From Pseudomonas trivialis (GTDB lineage: Bacteria > Pseudomonadota > Gammaproteobacteria > Pseudomonadales > Pseudomonadaceae), in assembly GCF_001439805.1 (NCBI RefSeq), contig NZ_JYLK01000011.1, forward strand, positions 62,001 to 126,000: a stretch of DNA of 64,000 nt. Direction: 5' to 3'. Under the pieces are notes generated by a model that did no database searches, had not been told where the DNA came from, and saw nothing but the letters and a program-made list of their open reading frames with translations. Shown piece by piece: positions 47,448 to 56,633 of this stretch. The position numbers were made by a program, and so were the translations under genes. Every line of letters begins with the position of its first letter. Position 1 is the first letter of the stretch.

Positions 47448-47568
47448 GGCGAACGCCGCCATCGACCGTTGTACGGCGGCTACGCTCAACGCAACAAAGA
47501 TGGCACTCGCCGGATTCGCTGCGGACTAAGCAGCAGGATGCATCCCGCTTTTTTCACACGGACCGGAC

Positions 47569-48636
47569 ATGAACGCGACCAACCTTCAATTCAAAACCCT
47601 GCTGCTGATGCTGGTCCTGGTGACCGTGGCGTTTATCTGGATATTGCTGCCGTTCTACGGCGCCGTATTCTGGGCAGTGATCCTCGGCATCATCTTTGCG
47701 CCCATGCAGCGCCGCGTGCAGACGAAATTCGGCTGGAACCGCAACCTCACATCCCTGACCACGTTGACGGCATGCCTGGTGATCGCGATTCTGCCGGTGA
47801 TCATCACCAGCGCGTTGCTCGTGCAGGAGGGTGCCACGCTGTACAAGAACATCGAAAGCGGCAAGCTGGATGTGGCCGGTTATATCGAGCAGTTCAAGAA
47901 CTTCCTGCCGCCTTACTTCCAGCACCTGCTGGACCGTTTTGGCATGGGCAATCTGGAAGGCCTGCGCGAAAAGATCGTCAAGGGCGCGATGCAGGGCAGT
48001 CAGTTCTTTGCGTCCCAGGCGTTCAGCTTTGGTCAGGGCACGTTTGATTTCCTGGTGAGCTTTTTCATCATGCTGTATCTGCTGTTTTTCCTGCTGCGCG
48101 ATGGCCCGGAGCTGGTGCGCAAGGTACGCACCGCGGTGCCGTTGGCCGAGCCGCAGAAGCGTCGACTGCAATTGAAGTTCAACCGGGTGGTGCGGGCGAC
48201 GGTCAAGGGCAACGTGCTGGTGGCGGTGACTCAGGGCGCGCTGGGCGGCTTGATTTTCTGGTTCCTCGACATTCCCAGCGCGTTGCTCTGGGCCGTGCTG
48301 ATGGCGTTTCTATCGTTGTTGCCGGCGGTCGGCGCGGGGATTGTCTGGGCGCCAGTGGCGGTTTACTTCCTGCTCAGCGGGGCAATTTGGCAGGGTGTGG
48401 TGCTGGGGCTGTTCGGCGTGTTCGTGATCGGCCTGGTCGACAACGTGCTGCGCCCGATTCTGGTGGGCAAGGACACCAAGATGCCGGACTACCTGATCCT
48501 GATCTCGACCCTGGGCGGTCTGTCGGTGTTTGGCCTCAACGGTTTCGTGATCGGACCACTGGTGGCGGCACTCTTCATGTCCAGCTGGGCGCTGTTTGTG
48601 GAGACCAAGCCGCGGGTCAAGTTGCCGTTGCCTTAA
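47569..48636 (+). CDS. AI-2E family transporter
   Basis: A 355-residue protein with about eight membrane helices. The pattern ILLPFYGAVFWAVILGIIFAPMQRRV at the N-terminus and GLVDNVLRPILVGKDTKMPDYLILISTLGGLSVFGLNGFVIGPLVAALFMSSW at the C-terminus is diagnostic of the AI-2E (UPF0118) family. Members export autoinducer-2 or act as Na+/H+ antiporters. Confidence 0.92.
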   Translation: MNATNLQFKTLLLMLVLVTVAFIWILLPFYGAVFWAVILGIIFAPMQRRVQTKFGWNRNLTSLTTLTACLVIAILPVIITSALLVQEGATLYKNIESGKLDVAGYIEQFKNFLPPYFQHLLDRFGMGNLEGLREKIVKGAMQGSQFFASQAFSFGQGTFDFLVSFFIMLYLLFFLLRDGPELVRKVRTAVPLAEPQKRRLQLKFNRVVRATVKGNVLVAVTQGALGGLIFWFLDIPSALLWAVLMAFLSLLPAVGAGIVWAPVAVYFLLSGAIWQGVVLGLFGVFVIGLVDNVLRPILVGKDTKMPDYLILISTLGGLSVFGLNGFVIGPLVAALFMSSWALFVETKPRVKLPLP

Positions 48637-48806
48637 GCGCGAAGCGACGTTTGTTGCAGCTGCTGTTTTGCGTCAGACAGTGACAGGAGCGGGCCGCTGA
48701 TGGGCTCGCCATTGCTTACCAGGTACCAGCAGGCCAGCAGACCCCTGTTGCGCAGGGGGGCGGGAACGGCGGTGCCGACGACGGACATGATGTGAACGGT
48801 GGGCAT
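48633..48806 (-). CDS. Small conserved Pseudomonas protein (57 aa)
   Basis: Start ATG 48806 has GGAGG five bases upstream, so the longer in-frame extension to 48890 is rejected. The sequence MPTVHIMSVVGTAVPAPLR and ACWYLVSNGEPISGPLLSLSDAKQQL resembles a small uncharacterised Pseudomonas family. It overlaps the AI-2E gene stop by four bases, tail to tail. Confidence 0.7.
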   Translation of the reverse strand: MPTVHIMSVVGTAVPAPLRNRGLLACWYLVSNGEPISGPLLSLSDAKQQLQQTSLRA

Positions 48807-48899
48807 ACAGACCTCCAAACGTGGTGATGGGGCTACCTTAAGCGGCATGAAGGAACGGGAAAAATCATCTGTCTCGATAGTCGTCATCAACGCCAGGCG

Positions 48900-49094
48900 T
48901 TAGTCCACCACCTGATCCAGCATGTGCACCACCTCCGCTTCACTGAGCACGCCCTTGCGCACCAGGTTCTCCGCCAGCAACGCCAGGAACTTCGCGTTGC
49001 GGTGGCCTTCCAGGTGCTTGAGTTCGGTCAATGCGTTGTAGACCTTGCTGGAGGTGCACAGGCCTGCGGTGCGGTGTGGGTTTTGCGTGGGCAT
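48900..49094 (-). CDS. Small conserved hypothetical protein (64 aa)
   Basis: AAAGGA upstream. Helical sequence KVYNALTELKHLEGHRNAKFLALLAENLVRKGVLSEAEVVHMLDQVVD with no known motif. It is a likely soluble cytoplasmic protein. Probably independent of the neighbour at 48806. Confidence 0.65.
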   Translation of the reverse strand: MPTQNPHRTAGLCTSSKVYNALTELKHLEGHRNAKFLALLAENLVRKGVLSEAEVVHMLDQVVD

Positions 49095-49289
49095 GGTCAG
49101 TCGTCCTTTGTTGTTATTGGGTGGACAAGCGCAGTGATGAGCGTTCGAGTGGGCTCCAACATGCCAGCGCAGGTCCTAGTCAAGCAAGTAGACTTTTGAC
49201 CTCAATGATGTGGGATTACGCCTTCGCCATTGTCCTCAGAGCGACCCCGTGTGCGACCAAATCGGACGTTGCCCCCAAGAATTGCGCGC

Positions 49290-49316
49290 AAAAAAAGCCC
49301 CGCCTGTGGGCGGGGC
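49290..49316 (-). terminator. Terminator for the Pro/Tyr-rich protein gene
   Basis: GCCCCGCC (49297-49304) and GGCGGGGC (49309-49316) form a perfect stem. The A7 run at 49290-49296 is the T-run on the minus strand, so it terminates the gene at 49340-49708. Confidence 0.9.
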
Positions 49317-49339
49317 CTGTCCATGCACGCTGATTGCGC

Positions 49340-49708
49340 TTACCAGCCGCGGCCGTAATAGCCATGGGGCGGGCCGTAGTAGTGAGCCGGCCCGTAATAG
49401 CCGCGCGGTGGGCCGTAATAGACCGGCGCCGGGCGGTAGTAGACCTCGCGCTGCACATACACCGGTGGTGGCGGCGCGTAGTAGACCGGCGGTGGCGCAG
49501 CATAGACCGGCTGCGGTTGCACATACACCGGCTGCTGCTGCACATAGACCTCACGTGGCTGATTAGCCACCACGGAGCCCACTACAGCGGCGCCGACCAG
49601 CGCACCCAAGACGGCGGGGCCACCCCATCCACCACCGTGGGCGGAGGCTTGGCCGGCCATTGCAAGTGCGCCAATAAGCAAGGCGATCCTGGGGAGTTTA
49701 CGCATCAT
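49340..49708 (-). CDS. Secreted Pro/Tyr-rich glycine-zipper protein
   Basis: 122 residues from ATG 49708 (AGGA six bases upstream; the upstream in-frame extension lacks a ribosome site). Signal peptide MMRKLPRIALLIGALAMAGQASA. A glycine-zipper-like segment (GGPAVLGALVGAAVVGSVVA) follows, then repeats rich in PVYYAPPPPVYVQ and a C-terminal YYGPPRGYYGP region. Likely an envelope-associated structural or stress protein; precise role unknown. Confidence 0.78.
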   Translation of the reverse strand: MMRKLPRIALLIGALAMAGQASAHGGGWGGPAVLGALVGAAVVGSVVANQPREVYVQQQPVYVQPQPVYAAPPPVYYAPPPPVYVQREVYYRPAPVYYGPPRGYYGPAHYYGPPHGYYGRGW

Positions 49709-49871
49709 GGTCATTCCTCGGTTAGCCCCTGCGCTTGTGGTCTGCAATCAATAGACTCAAGTAATGTCGCGGGGATACTTTTAAGACAACGTATTTCTGA
49801 AAAACAGCACAGCCGCCAGGTAAAGGTTGTGTAAGGTCTGTACCGATTTGCTTACTTTCAAGGAGCTACCC

Positions 49872-50690
49872 ATGCAGATGCACCCCAACAAGGACACCCG
49901 GCTGTGCATGTCACTGTCGGCGCGTCCCGGAAATTTTGGCCTGCGTTTTCATAACCATCTGTACGAGCAGTTGGGTTTGAATTTCTACTATAAGGCGTTC
50001 AGCAGCCGTGATCTGCCCGGCGCGATCGGCGGCATCCGGGCGCTGGGCGTGCGCGGTTGCGGGGTTTCCATGCCGTTCAAGGAAGCTGCGATTGCCTTGA
50101 TGGACGAACTTGACGAGTCGGTTCAGGCCATTGATTCCCTGAACACCATCGTCAACACCGATGGCCATCTCAAGGCCTACAACACCGACTACATCGCCAT
50201 CGAGCAACTGCTGAAAAAACATACGGTGCCCAAGGATTCCACGTTTGCCCTGCGCGGCAGTGGCGGCATGGCCAAGGCCGTGGCCAGTGCACTGCGCGAT
50301 GGCGGCTATGCCAACGGTGTGATCGTGGCGCGCAACGAAGCCGCGGGCAGGGCGCTGGCGCAGAACCTGGGCTATGAATGGCAGGCGCACCTGGGCGAAC
50401 TGCGTCCGCAGATGTTGATCAATGTGACCCCGATCGGCATGACCGGCGGATCGGAAGCGGATCAGTTGGCGTTTGACGCCGATGCGGTGGATAGCGCGGA
50501 CACGGTGTTCGATGTGGTGGCGATTCCCGCTGAAACACCCTTCATCCTGCGAGGCAGAGCCAAAGGCAAGCGAGTGATTACTGGCCTGGAGGTGATCGCG
50601 ATTCAGGCACTGGAGCAGTTTGTGCTTTACACGGGTGTACGGCCGACGCATGAGCAGTTCGAGGCGGCAGTAGCCTTCGCTCGAAGCTGA
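49872..50690 (+). CDS. Shikimate dehydrogenase-like oxidoreductase
   Basis: A 272-residue protein; ATG 49872 has AAGGAG upstream. LSARPGNFGLRFHNHLYEQLGLNFYYKAF replaces the usual SKS motif at the substrate site. GVRGCGVSMPFKEAAIALMDELDESV and the NTD-type residues (AYNTDYIAIEQLL) match AroE homologues. The nucleotide-binding loop is RGSGGMAKAVASAL. Altered substrate motif suggests a QuiB/YdiB- or RifI-like relative with another substrate rather than the main AroE. Confidence 0.85.
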   Translation: MQMHPNKDTRLCMSLSARPGNFGLRFHNHLYEQLGLNFYYKAFSSRDLPGAIGGIRALGVRGCGVSMPFKEAAIALMDELDESVQAIDSLNTIVNTDGHLKAYNTDYIAIEQLLKKHTVPKDSTFALRGSGGMAKAVASALRDGGYANGVIVARNEAAGRALAQNLGYEWQAHLGELRPQMLINVTPIGMTGGSEADQLAFDADAVDSADTVFDVVAIPAETPFILRGRAKGKRVITGLEVIAIQALEQFVLYTGVRPTHEQFEAAVAFARS

Positions 50691-50706
50691 AGCCCTGCGC
50701 CGATCC

Positions 50707-50737
50707 AACTGTGAGAGGGAGCCAGCCCCTCCCACCT
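50707..50737. repeat. Short intergenic palindrome, REP-like
   Basis: GAGAGGGAGCCAGCCCCTCCCAC forms an imperfect hairpin between the two converging genes. It resembles the GTGGGAGGGGGC-type intergenic repeats of Pseudomonas and may serve as a terminator. Confidence 0.5.
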
Positions 50738-50748
50738 GGATCACCGCG

Positions 50749-51399
50749 TTAGGCCTGTTCCAGCTGTGCCAGGCGCTCTTCAAGGGCGGCAATGCGTGCT
50801 TCCAGTTCTTCAATGCGCTCCACCGGAACGCCCTGCGCCCCGCGTTCCGCCGGATTCCCCCGCGCCGCGATGATCACCTCGATATCCGCCGGGTCGCCCA
50901 GCGCGTGGGTGTAGCGGTCTTCGCGTTGACCCGCGTGGCGCGGTACCAACAGCGCCAGGCCTCGCGCAATCAGGCGTTCGAGCTGGTGCACCACCTGCTC
51001 GGCGTCTTCAAAGTCATGCAGGCGCCCGCTGCGGGTCAGCAACTCGTTGACCGTCTGCGGCCCGCGCAGAAACAGCAGGCCGATAAGAATCACCTGAGCC
51101 GGCACCAGTTCCAGGGCTTTTTCCACACGGTGTTCCCACCGGTCGGCGCGGCTGCCCATTACCAGTCGGGTAAAACCCTGACCTTCGAGCACGCGCAGGC
51201 TTTGGCCGACCTGACCCGGGCTCAGGTTCATCACCGGCTCGCGGCTGGTCTTCTGGTTGCAGGCCAGCACCAGTGCGTTGAGGGTCAGGGGATAGGTTTC
51301 CGGATGGGTCGCCTGCTTTTCGATCAGGCAGCCCAGCAGGCGAATTTCCGTGCTGTTCAGGCGCGGCTCAGGGGTGTCGGTGTCGTGCTCGGCGGTCAT
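50749..51399 (-). CDS. yceH: YceH-family protein (DUF480)
   Basis: 216 residues from ATG 51399 (AGGGAAAG upstream). LNSTEIRLLGCLIEKQATHPETYPLTLNALVLACNQKTSREPVM is the first winged-helix domain of the DUF480 family. RGPQTVNELLTRSGRLHDFEDAEQVVHQLERL is the second. The C-terminus is a coiled coil (ERIEELEARIAALEERLAQLEQA). Function not established. Confidence 0.9.
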   Translation of the reverse strand: MTAEHDTDTPEPRLNSTEIRLLGCLIEKQATHPETYPLTLNALVLACNQKTSREPVMNLSPGQVGQSLRVLEGQGFTRLVMGSRADRWEHRVEKALELVPAQVILIGLLFLRGPQTVNELLTRSGRLHDFEDAEQVVHQLERLIARGLALLVPRHAGQREDRYTHALGDPADIEVIIAARGNPAERGAQGVPVERIEELEARIAALEERLAQLEQA

Positions 51400-51514
51400 C
51401 GCGCTTTCCCTATGCAGTGAGCGCACTAGCCTATGCCGGAAAAAATAAAAGACAAGCGGCTGGCATGTCTATAATCGCCGCTGGTTCAAACCCTGCCATA
51501 ACCGCGAGACTGTC

Positions 51515-52024
51515 ATGACTATTTCTCTGTACGCCGCCTCAATCCCGGTCTTCAAGCAAATGCTCAGCGCCCTGAGCGATGTGCTGAACAAGGCCGAAGC
51601 CCACGCCACCGCCAAAAATATCGAGCCGAATGCGCTGCTGCAGGCGCGGCTGTTCCCGGACATGTTCGCGCTGGTGCGCCAGGTGCAGATCGCCGTCGAC
51701 TTCGCCAAAGGCGTCTCGGCGCGCCTGGCCGAGATCGACGTGCCCAAGTACGAAGACAACGAAGTCACCTTCGCCGACCTGCAAGCGCTGATCGCCAAGG
51801 TGCTGGCCTTCATCGACACCCTCAAGCCCGAGCAGATCGACGGCAAGGAAGGCATCGAGATCGTCACCCGCCCCGGCACGCCGAAAGAGAAGCGCTTCAC
51901 TGGCCAGTCCTACCTGCTGACCTACGGCCTGCCGCAGTTCTTCTTCCACGTCACCACGGCGTATGCACTGCTGCGTCATAACGGCGTGGAAGTCGGCAAG
52001 CGCGATTACATGGGCGCATTCTAA
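51515..52024 (+). CDS. DUF1993 family protein
   Basis: A 169-residue protein. MTISLYAASIPVFKQMLSALSDVLNKAEAHA and the region QIAVDFAKGVSARLAEIDVPKYEDNEVTFADLQALIAKVLAFID are typical of DUF1993, a DinB-like four-helix fold. LPQFFFHVTTAYALLRHNGVEVGKRDYMG gives a conserved His near the C-terminus. No enzymatic role known. Confidence 0.9.
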   Translation: MTISLYAASIPVFKQMLSALSDVLNKAEAHATAKNIEPNALLQARLFPDMFALVRQVQIAVDFAKGVSARLAEIDVPKYEDNEVTFADLQALIAKVLAFIDTLKPEQIDGKEGIEIVTRPGTPKEKRFTGQSYLLTYGLPQFFFHVTTAYALLRHNGVEVGKRDYMGAF

Positions 52025-52034
52025 GCATCCCTTT

Positions 52035-52077
52035 AAAAAAACCGGGGTGGTCTTCAGTGAACCACCCCGGTTTTTTT
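52035..52077. terminator. Bidirectional terminator between DUF1993 gene and sstT
   Basis: ACCGGGGTGGT (52041-52051) pairs perfectly with ACCACCCCGGT (52061-52071). A7 lies to the left and T7 to the right, so it terminates both convergent genes. Confidence 0.93.
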
Positions 52078-52089
52078 GTGTTCGGTTTT

Positions 52090-53310
52090 TTAAGCGCGCT
52101 GGGCTTCCTTGCCCAGACACGCCGCTGCCGTAAACAACACATCGGTTGACGAATTGAGCGCCGTTTCCGCCGAGTCCTGCAGCACCCCGATGATGAAGCC
52201 TACCGCCACCACCTGCATGGCGATTTCACTCGGGATACCGAACAGGCTGCACGCCAGCGGAATCAGCAGCAGTGAGCCACCGGCCACGCCCGAGGCGCCG
52301 CAGGCGCAGATCGCCGCGACCACGCTGAGCAGCACCGCCGTGGGCAGGTCAACGGCGATGCTCAAGGTGTGCACAGCGGCCAGGGTCAGCACGGTGATGG
52401 TAATCGCAGCGCCGGCCATGTTGATGGTGGCGCCTAGCGGAATCGACACCGAGTAAGTGTCTTCATGCAGACCCAGACGCTCGCTCAATGCCAGGTTCAC
52501 CGGAATATTGGCTGCCGAACTGCGCGTGAAAAACGCGGTAATACCGCTCTCGCGCAAGCACATCAGCACCAGCGGGTAGGGGTTGCGGCGCAGTTTCCAG
52601 AACACGATGGCGGGGTTGATCACCAGCGCCACGAACAGCATGCAGCCGAGCAGCACCAGCAACAGGTGCGCATAGCCGAGCAGAGCACCGAAGCCCGAGG
52701 TGGCCAGGGTTGAGGCCACCAGCCCAAAGATCCCCAGCGGGGCGAAGCGGATCACCATGCGCACGATCAGCGTTATGCCATTGGACAGATCGTCCAGCAC
52801 CGTGCGCGTGGTTTCACTGGCGTGGCGAATGGCGACGCCCAGGCCGATGGCCCACGCCAGAATGCCAATGAAGTTGGCGTTCATCAGCGCGCTGACCGGG
52901 TTGTCCACCACGCTGAGCAGCAGGCTTTGCAGCACCTCGCCGATACCGCCGGGCGCTGTCACTGCTGCATCGTGGGTGGCGAGCACCAGGGAGGAAGGAA
53001 ACAGCGTGCTGGCAATCACGGCAACCACGGCGGCGGCAAAGGTGCCCAATAAATACAGGAACAGGATCGGTTTGATATGGGTTTGCTGACCCTGTTTATG
53101 GTTGGCAATGGAAGCCATCACCAGCACGAACACCAGGATCGGCGCGACGGCCTTCAGCGCCGCGACAAATACCTTGCCGATAAAACCGGTGGCCCTGGCG
53201 GCCTCGGGCAACACCAATGCCAGCAGGATGCCGGCAACCAGGCCGATGACAATTTGGGTGACCAGGCTGATGCGCAAAAGTCGTTGCAGGGGCGAAGGAG
53301 CAGCAGTCAT
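52090..53310 (-). CDS. sstT: Serine/threonine:Na+ symporter SstT
   Basis: A 406-residue protein with eight to nine membrane segments. The dicarboxylate/amino acid:cation symporter signature SAANIPVNLALSERLGLHEDTYSVSIPLGATINMAGAAITITVLTLAAVHTL and the hairpin motif ESGITAFFTRSSAANIP match SstT. C-terminal ACGASGVAGGSLLLIPLACSLFGI completes the transport core. Imports serine and threonine with sodium. Confidence 0.93.
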   Translation of the reverse strand: MTAAPSPLQRLLRISLVTQIVIGLVAGILLALVLPEAARATGFIGKVFVAALKAVAPILVFVLVMASIANHKQGQQTHIKPILFLYLLGTFAAAVVAVIASTLFPSSLVLATHDAAVTAPGGIGEVLQSLLLSVVDNPVSALMNANFIGILAWAIGLGVAIRHASETTRTVLDDLSNGITLIVRMVIRFAPLGIFGLVASTLATSGFGALLGYAHLLLVLLGCMLFVALVINPAIVFWKLRRNPYPLVLMCLRESGITAFFTRSSAANIPVNLALSERLGLHEDTYSVSIPLGATINMAGAAITITVLTLAAVHTLSIAVDLPTAVLLSVVAAICACGASGVAGGSLLLIPLACSLFGIPSEIAMQVVAVGFIIGVLQDSAETALNSSTDVLFTAAACLGKEAQRA

Positions 53311-53438
53311 AAACGGTTGTCTCTGATTTTTTAGTGAGGCGTATATTGCAGGCGCAAAAGGCTGTAGGAAGCAGGCGCAAAGTCTAGCACGCTGCAGGAA
53401 GCGTCCTGATGGGTGTGGCGTTGCGTCACCCGCGCTCG

Positions 53439-54341
53439 TCAGGGCAGGGCGGTAAACAACTCGCGTCGTGCGCCTTCGGTAATCGCCACGATGCCGGGGT
53501 GCTTGACCTTGCGCTCCACCGAGATGGCGTAGAACGACTCGGTCACTGCATCGGTCTGGCCAATTAACGCCACGCCGTACTGGCGCACCACCTCGTCGGC
53601 AATCACACTCGGGGCGATGAATATGCCGCTGCCGGATTGGCCGAAGGCCTGCATCAGGGCACTGTCGTCAAACTCGCCGATGATCTTCGGCTGGATCTGC
53701 TGCTCGGCGAACCAGCGCTGCAAACGGCTGCGTATTACCGTCTCCGCGCCCGGAATCAACAATGGCGCGCCCTGCAAGCATTGTGGGAAAGCGCCGGGAT
53801 GCCGGTCGGCCAAGGCCTGGGTGGCGAAAAAGCTGATGCCGCATTCGCCCAGTTTCTGGCTGTAGCCCTTGATATCGAGGTGCGTCGGCATCGGGCTGTC
53901 CGAGATCACGAGGTCCAGGCGCTGGATCGCCAGGTCTGCCAGTAACCGTTCGAGCTTGTCTTCGCGGCAGGTAATGCGCAGTGGCTCGCTCAGCTCCATG
54001 GTGGGGGCAATCAGCCGGTAAACGATGGACTTGGGCACCACATCCGCCACCCCGACCCGGAACAGGATCTGCTGTTCATCGGGCTGCGCGCGCAACATCG
54101 CCTCCAGTTCATTGCCCGTCTGGAACATCTGCTCGGCGTAGGGCAGCGCCTTGCGCCCGGCTTCGGTGAGTTCCAGTTGGCGTCCTACCCGCTGAAACAA
54201 TGCGATGCCATAGGTCTGTTCGAGCAGGCTGATCTGCCCGCTGATGGTCTGGGGGGTGAGGTTCAGTTGCTCGCAGGCACGCACGATGCTGCCGGTCCGG
54301 GCCACCACCCAGAAGTAATGCAACTGTCGGTAATTGAGCAT
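53439..54341 (-). CDS. nhaR: LysR-family transcriptional activator NhaR
   Basis: A 300-residue protein. MLNYRQLHYFWVVARTGSIVRACEQLNLTPQTISGQISLLEQTYGIALFQRVGRQLELTEAGRKAL is the LysR helix-turn-helix with the NhaR-specific YFW and TPQTISGQI features. The C-terminal inducer domain follows. NhaR responds to sodium in E. coli. Its gene is divergent from the lipoprotein/terC genes. Confidence 0.88.
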   Translation of the reverse strand: MLNYRQLHYFWVVARTGSIVRACEQLNLTPQTISGQISLLEQTYGIALFQRVGRQLELTEAGRKALPYAEQMFQTGNELEAMLRAQPDEQQILFRVGVADVVPKSIVYRLIAPTMELSEPLRITCREDKLERLLADLAIQRLDLVISDSPMPTHLDIKGYSQKLGECGISFFATQALADRHPGAFPQCLQGAPLLIPGAETVIRSRLQRWFAEQQIQPKIIGEFDDSALMQAFGQSGSGIFIAPSVIADEVVRQYGVALIGQTDAVTESFYAISVERKVKHPGIVAITEGARRELFTALP

Positions 54342-54475
54342 GGCGACCTACACTTCGTGAAAACCGAAGTATACGTGAGAAAAATACGAATTTTACTGAA
54401 CTGTTCGCCTGCATAGAATGCCTCGCTATCACGGGGCCACTCTCTGGACCCATTGGTTCTAACGAGGAATGCATC

Positions 54476-54727
54476 ATGAAACTCAATTCCCTGGGCACGG
54501 CGTCCCTGCTTGCGCTTTCATTGGTGATGATCAGCGGGTGTGATCAGGTCGAGAAAAGTGCACAGCAGGTGTTGGGCAAAGCCACCGAATCGGCCAAGCA
54601 GGCCATCGATGACACCCACAAGGCCGCCGAACAGGCGTTGAGCGAGGCGACACAAGGCCTGATCAGCCCGCAAAAAAAGGACGATCAGGAAAAAAACGAG
54701 TCAGACTCCAATACCCAAGACACTTAA
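54476..54727 (+). CDS. Small lipoprotein
   Basis: An 83-residue protein. MKLNSLGTASLLALSLVMISGC has an ISGC lipobox. The mature part is a charged amphipathic helix (VEKSAQQVLGKATESAKQAIDDTHKAAEQALSEA) with a disordered acidic tail. It resembles small envelope stress lipoproteins; role unknown. Confidence 0.82.
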   Translation: MKLNSLGTASLLALSLVMISGCDQVEKSAQQVLGKATESAKQAIDDTHKAAEQALSEATQGLISPQKKDDQEKNESDSNTQDT

Positions 54728-54755
54728 CTTCCCGGCACAACCTCAGGACTGACCT

Positions 54756-55505
54756 ATGGACTACCTTTTACAACTGGCCGCCAGCCCCACCGCCTGGATC
54801 GCTCTGGCGACCCTGATCGTCATGGAAATCGTGCTGGGCATCGACAACCTGATCTTCATCTCGATCCTCACCAACAAACTGCCGGAGAAACATCGGGCGA
54901 AGGCGCGGCGCATCGGTATCAGCATGGCGCTGATTCTGCGTCTGGGCCTGCTGAGCACCATCGCGTTCATCGTGCAACTGACGGCGCCGGTGTTCGAGAT
55001 CTTCGGCCAGGCGTTTTCGTGGAAAGACATGATCCTGATCGCCGGTGGCCTGTTCCTGGTGTGGAAGGCGACCACCGAGATCCATCACAGCATGGACCCG
55101 GAGCCGGAAGAAAAGACCAGCACCGGCAATGCCGTTACCATCGGTTTTGCCGCGGCCATCGGCCAGATCCTGCTGTTGGACCTGGTGTTCTCCATCGACA
55201 GCATCATCACCGCTGTGGGTATGACCGAGCACCTGCCGATCATGATCATTGCCGTGGTGACCTCGGTGATCGTGATGCTGGTAGCGGCCGAACCTTTGGC
55301 AAAGTTCATCAACGACAACCCGACCGTGGTGATGCTGGCCCTGGGCTTTTTGATCATGATCGGCATGACGTTGATCGCCGAAGGCTTCGGTGCCCACGTG
55401 CCCAAAGGCTACGTGTATGCGGCCATGGCCTTCTCGGCGGTGATCGAATGCCTGAACATCGCCCGGCGTAACCGCCACAAGCGTTTGCTCGCTGCCCGCC
55501 AGTAA
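54756..55505 (+). CDS. TerC-family integral membrane protein
   Basis: A 249-residue protein. WIALATLIVMEIVLGIDNLIFISILTNKLPEKHRAKARRIGI with the conserved IDN, and AIGQILLLDLVFSIDSIITAVGMTEHLPIM with D-x-x-F-S-x-D-S, are the TerC motifs. Seven or so helices. Members handle manganese efflux/metallation. A terminator follows. Confidence 0.92.
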   Translation: MDYLLQLAASPTAWIALATLIVMEIVLGIDNLIFISILTNKLPEKHRAKARRIGISMALILRLGLLSTIAFIVQLTAPVFEIFGQAFSWKDMILIAGGLFLVWKATTEIHHSMDPEPEEKTSTGNAVTIGFAAAIGQILLLDLVFSIDSIITAVGMTEHLPIMIIAVVTSVIVMLVAAEPLAKFINDNPTVVMLALGFLIMIGMTLIAEGFGAHVPKGYVYAAMAFSAVIECLNIARRNRHKRLLAARQ

Positions 55506-55520
55506 GCGCTGAAACAAACA

Positions 55521-55555
55521 GGCCGGCTGCGCTCACAAGAGCCAGCCGGCCTTTT
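55521..55555 (+). terminator. Terminator after the TerC gene
   Basis: GGCCGGCT (55521-55528) pairs with AGCCGGCC (55544-55551), followed by TTTT. It lies just before the selD leader. Confidence 0.85.
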
Positions 55556-55598
55556 GCTGTCTGCTAGAATCGCCCCACTTGATAGCTTGAGGTTTCCC

Positions 55599-56633
55599 AT
55601 GAACGAGCCGATTCGCCTTACCCAGTACAGCCACGGCGCGGGATGTGGCTGCAAGATTTCGCCCCAGGTGCTGGAAGTGATCCTTGCCGGCAGCGGCGCG
55701 CAGAACCTCGACCCCAACCTGTGGGTGGGCAACGCCTCGCGCGACGATGCGGCGGTGTACGCCATCGACGACGAGCGTGGCGTGGTCTCCACCACTGATT
55801 TTTTCATGCCGATTGTCGATGACCCTTTCGACTTCGGCCGCATCGCCGCCACCAATGCCATCAGCGACATCTACGCCATGGGCGGCGACCCGCTGATGGC
55901 CATCGCGATCCTTGGCTGGCCGGTCAATGTGCTGGCGCCGGAGGTGGCTCGCGAAGTCATCCGTGGCGGCCGTTCGGTGTGCGACGACGCCGGCATTCCA
56001 TTGGCGGGCGGGCATTCGATCGACGCGCCCGAGCCGATCTTCGGCCTGGCCGTCACGGGCTTGGTGCACAAACGCCACATGAAGCGCAACGACACCGCCA
56101 CCGCCGGGTGCCGGTTGTACCTGACCAAGCCCCTGGGCATCGGCATCCTCACCACGGCGGAAAAGAAGGGCAAGCTGCGCGAAGCGGATATCGGCCTGGC
56201 CCGTGACTGGATGTGCACCCTCAACAAACCGGGCAGCCGCTTCGGCAAGTTGGCCGGGGTGACCGCCATGACCGACGTCACCGGTTTCGGCCTGCTGGGC
56301 CATTTGGTGGAAATGGCCGACGGCAGTGGTCTTACGGCGCGTATCGAATATGAAAAAGTCCCACGCCTGCCAGGGGTGGAATACTACCTCGACCAGGGCT
56401 GCGTGCCCGGCGGCACCTTGCGCAATTTTGACAGCTACGCGAAAAAGCTCGGGCGCGTGCAGGAACTGCACAAACGCGTATTGTGCGACCCGCAAACCAG
56501 CGGTGGCCTGCTGATCGCCGTCACGCCTGAAGGCGACGCGGAGTTCCATGCGGTGGCGACGGAGCTGGGCCTGAGCCTTACGCCAATCGGCGAATTGCTC
56601 GAGCGACAGACCAACGCGGTCGAGGTGATTTGA
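55599..56633 (+). CDS. selD: Selenide, water dikinase SelD
   Basis: A 344-residue protein; ATG 55599 has GAGG upstream. QYSHGAGCGCKISP carries the catalytic Cys16 (not selenocysteine) and Lys19, equivalent to E. coli Cys17/Lys20. TTDFFMPIVDDPFDFGRIAATNAISDIYAMGGDP and GGHSIDAPEPIFGLAV are the ATP/Mg-binding core. Makes selenophosphate for selenouridine and, if present, selenocysteine. Confidence 0.96.
   Translation: MNEPIRLTQYSHGAGCGCKISPQVLEVILAGSGAQNLDPNLWVGNASRDDAAVYAIDDERGVVSTTDFFMPIVDDPFDFGRIAATNAISDIYAMGGDPLMAIAILGWPVNVLAPEVAREVIRGGRSVCDDAGIPLAGGHSIDAPEPIFGLAVTGLVHKRHMKRNDTATAGCRLYLTKPLGIGILTTAEKKGKLREADIGLARDWMCTLNKPGSRFGKLAGVTAMTDVTGFGLLGHLVEMADGSGLTARIEYEKVPRLPGVEYYLDQGCVPGGTLRNFDSYAKKLGRVQELHKRVLCDPQTSGGLLIAVTPEGDAEFHAVATELGLSLTPIGELLERQTNAVEVI

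Noticed and set aside
46071..47489. 472-codon reverse frame opposite the NhaC/GntP-like permease
   Set aside because: His/Gln/Arg-rich complement of a membrane protein gene; no ribosome site or domain.
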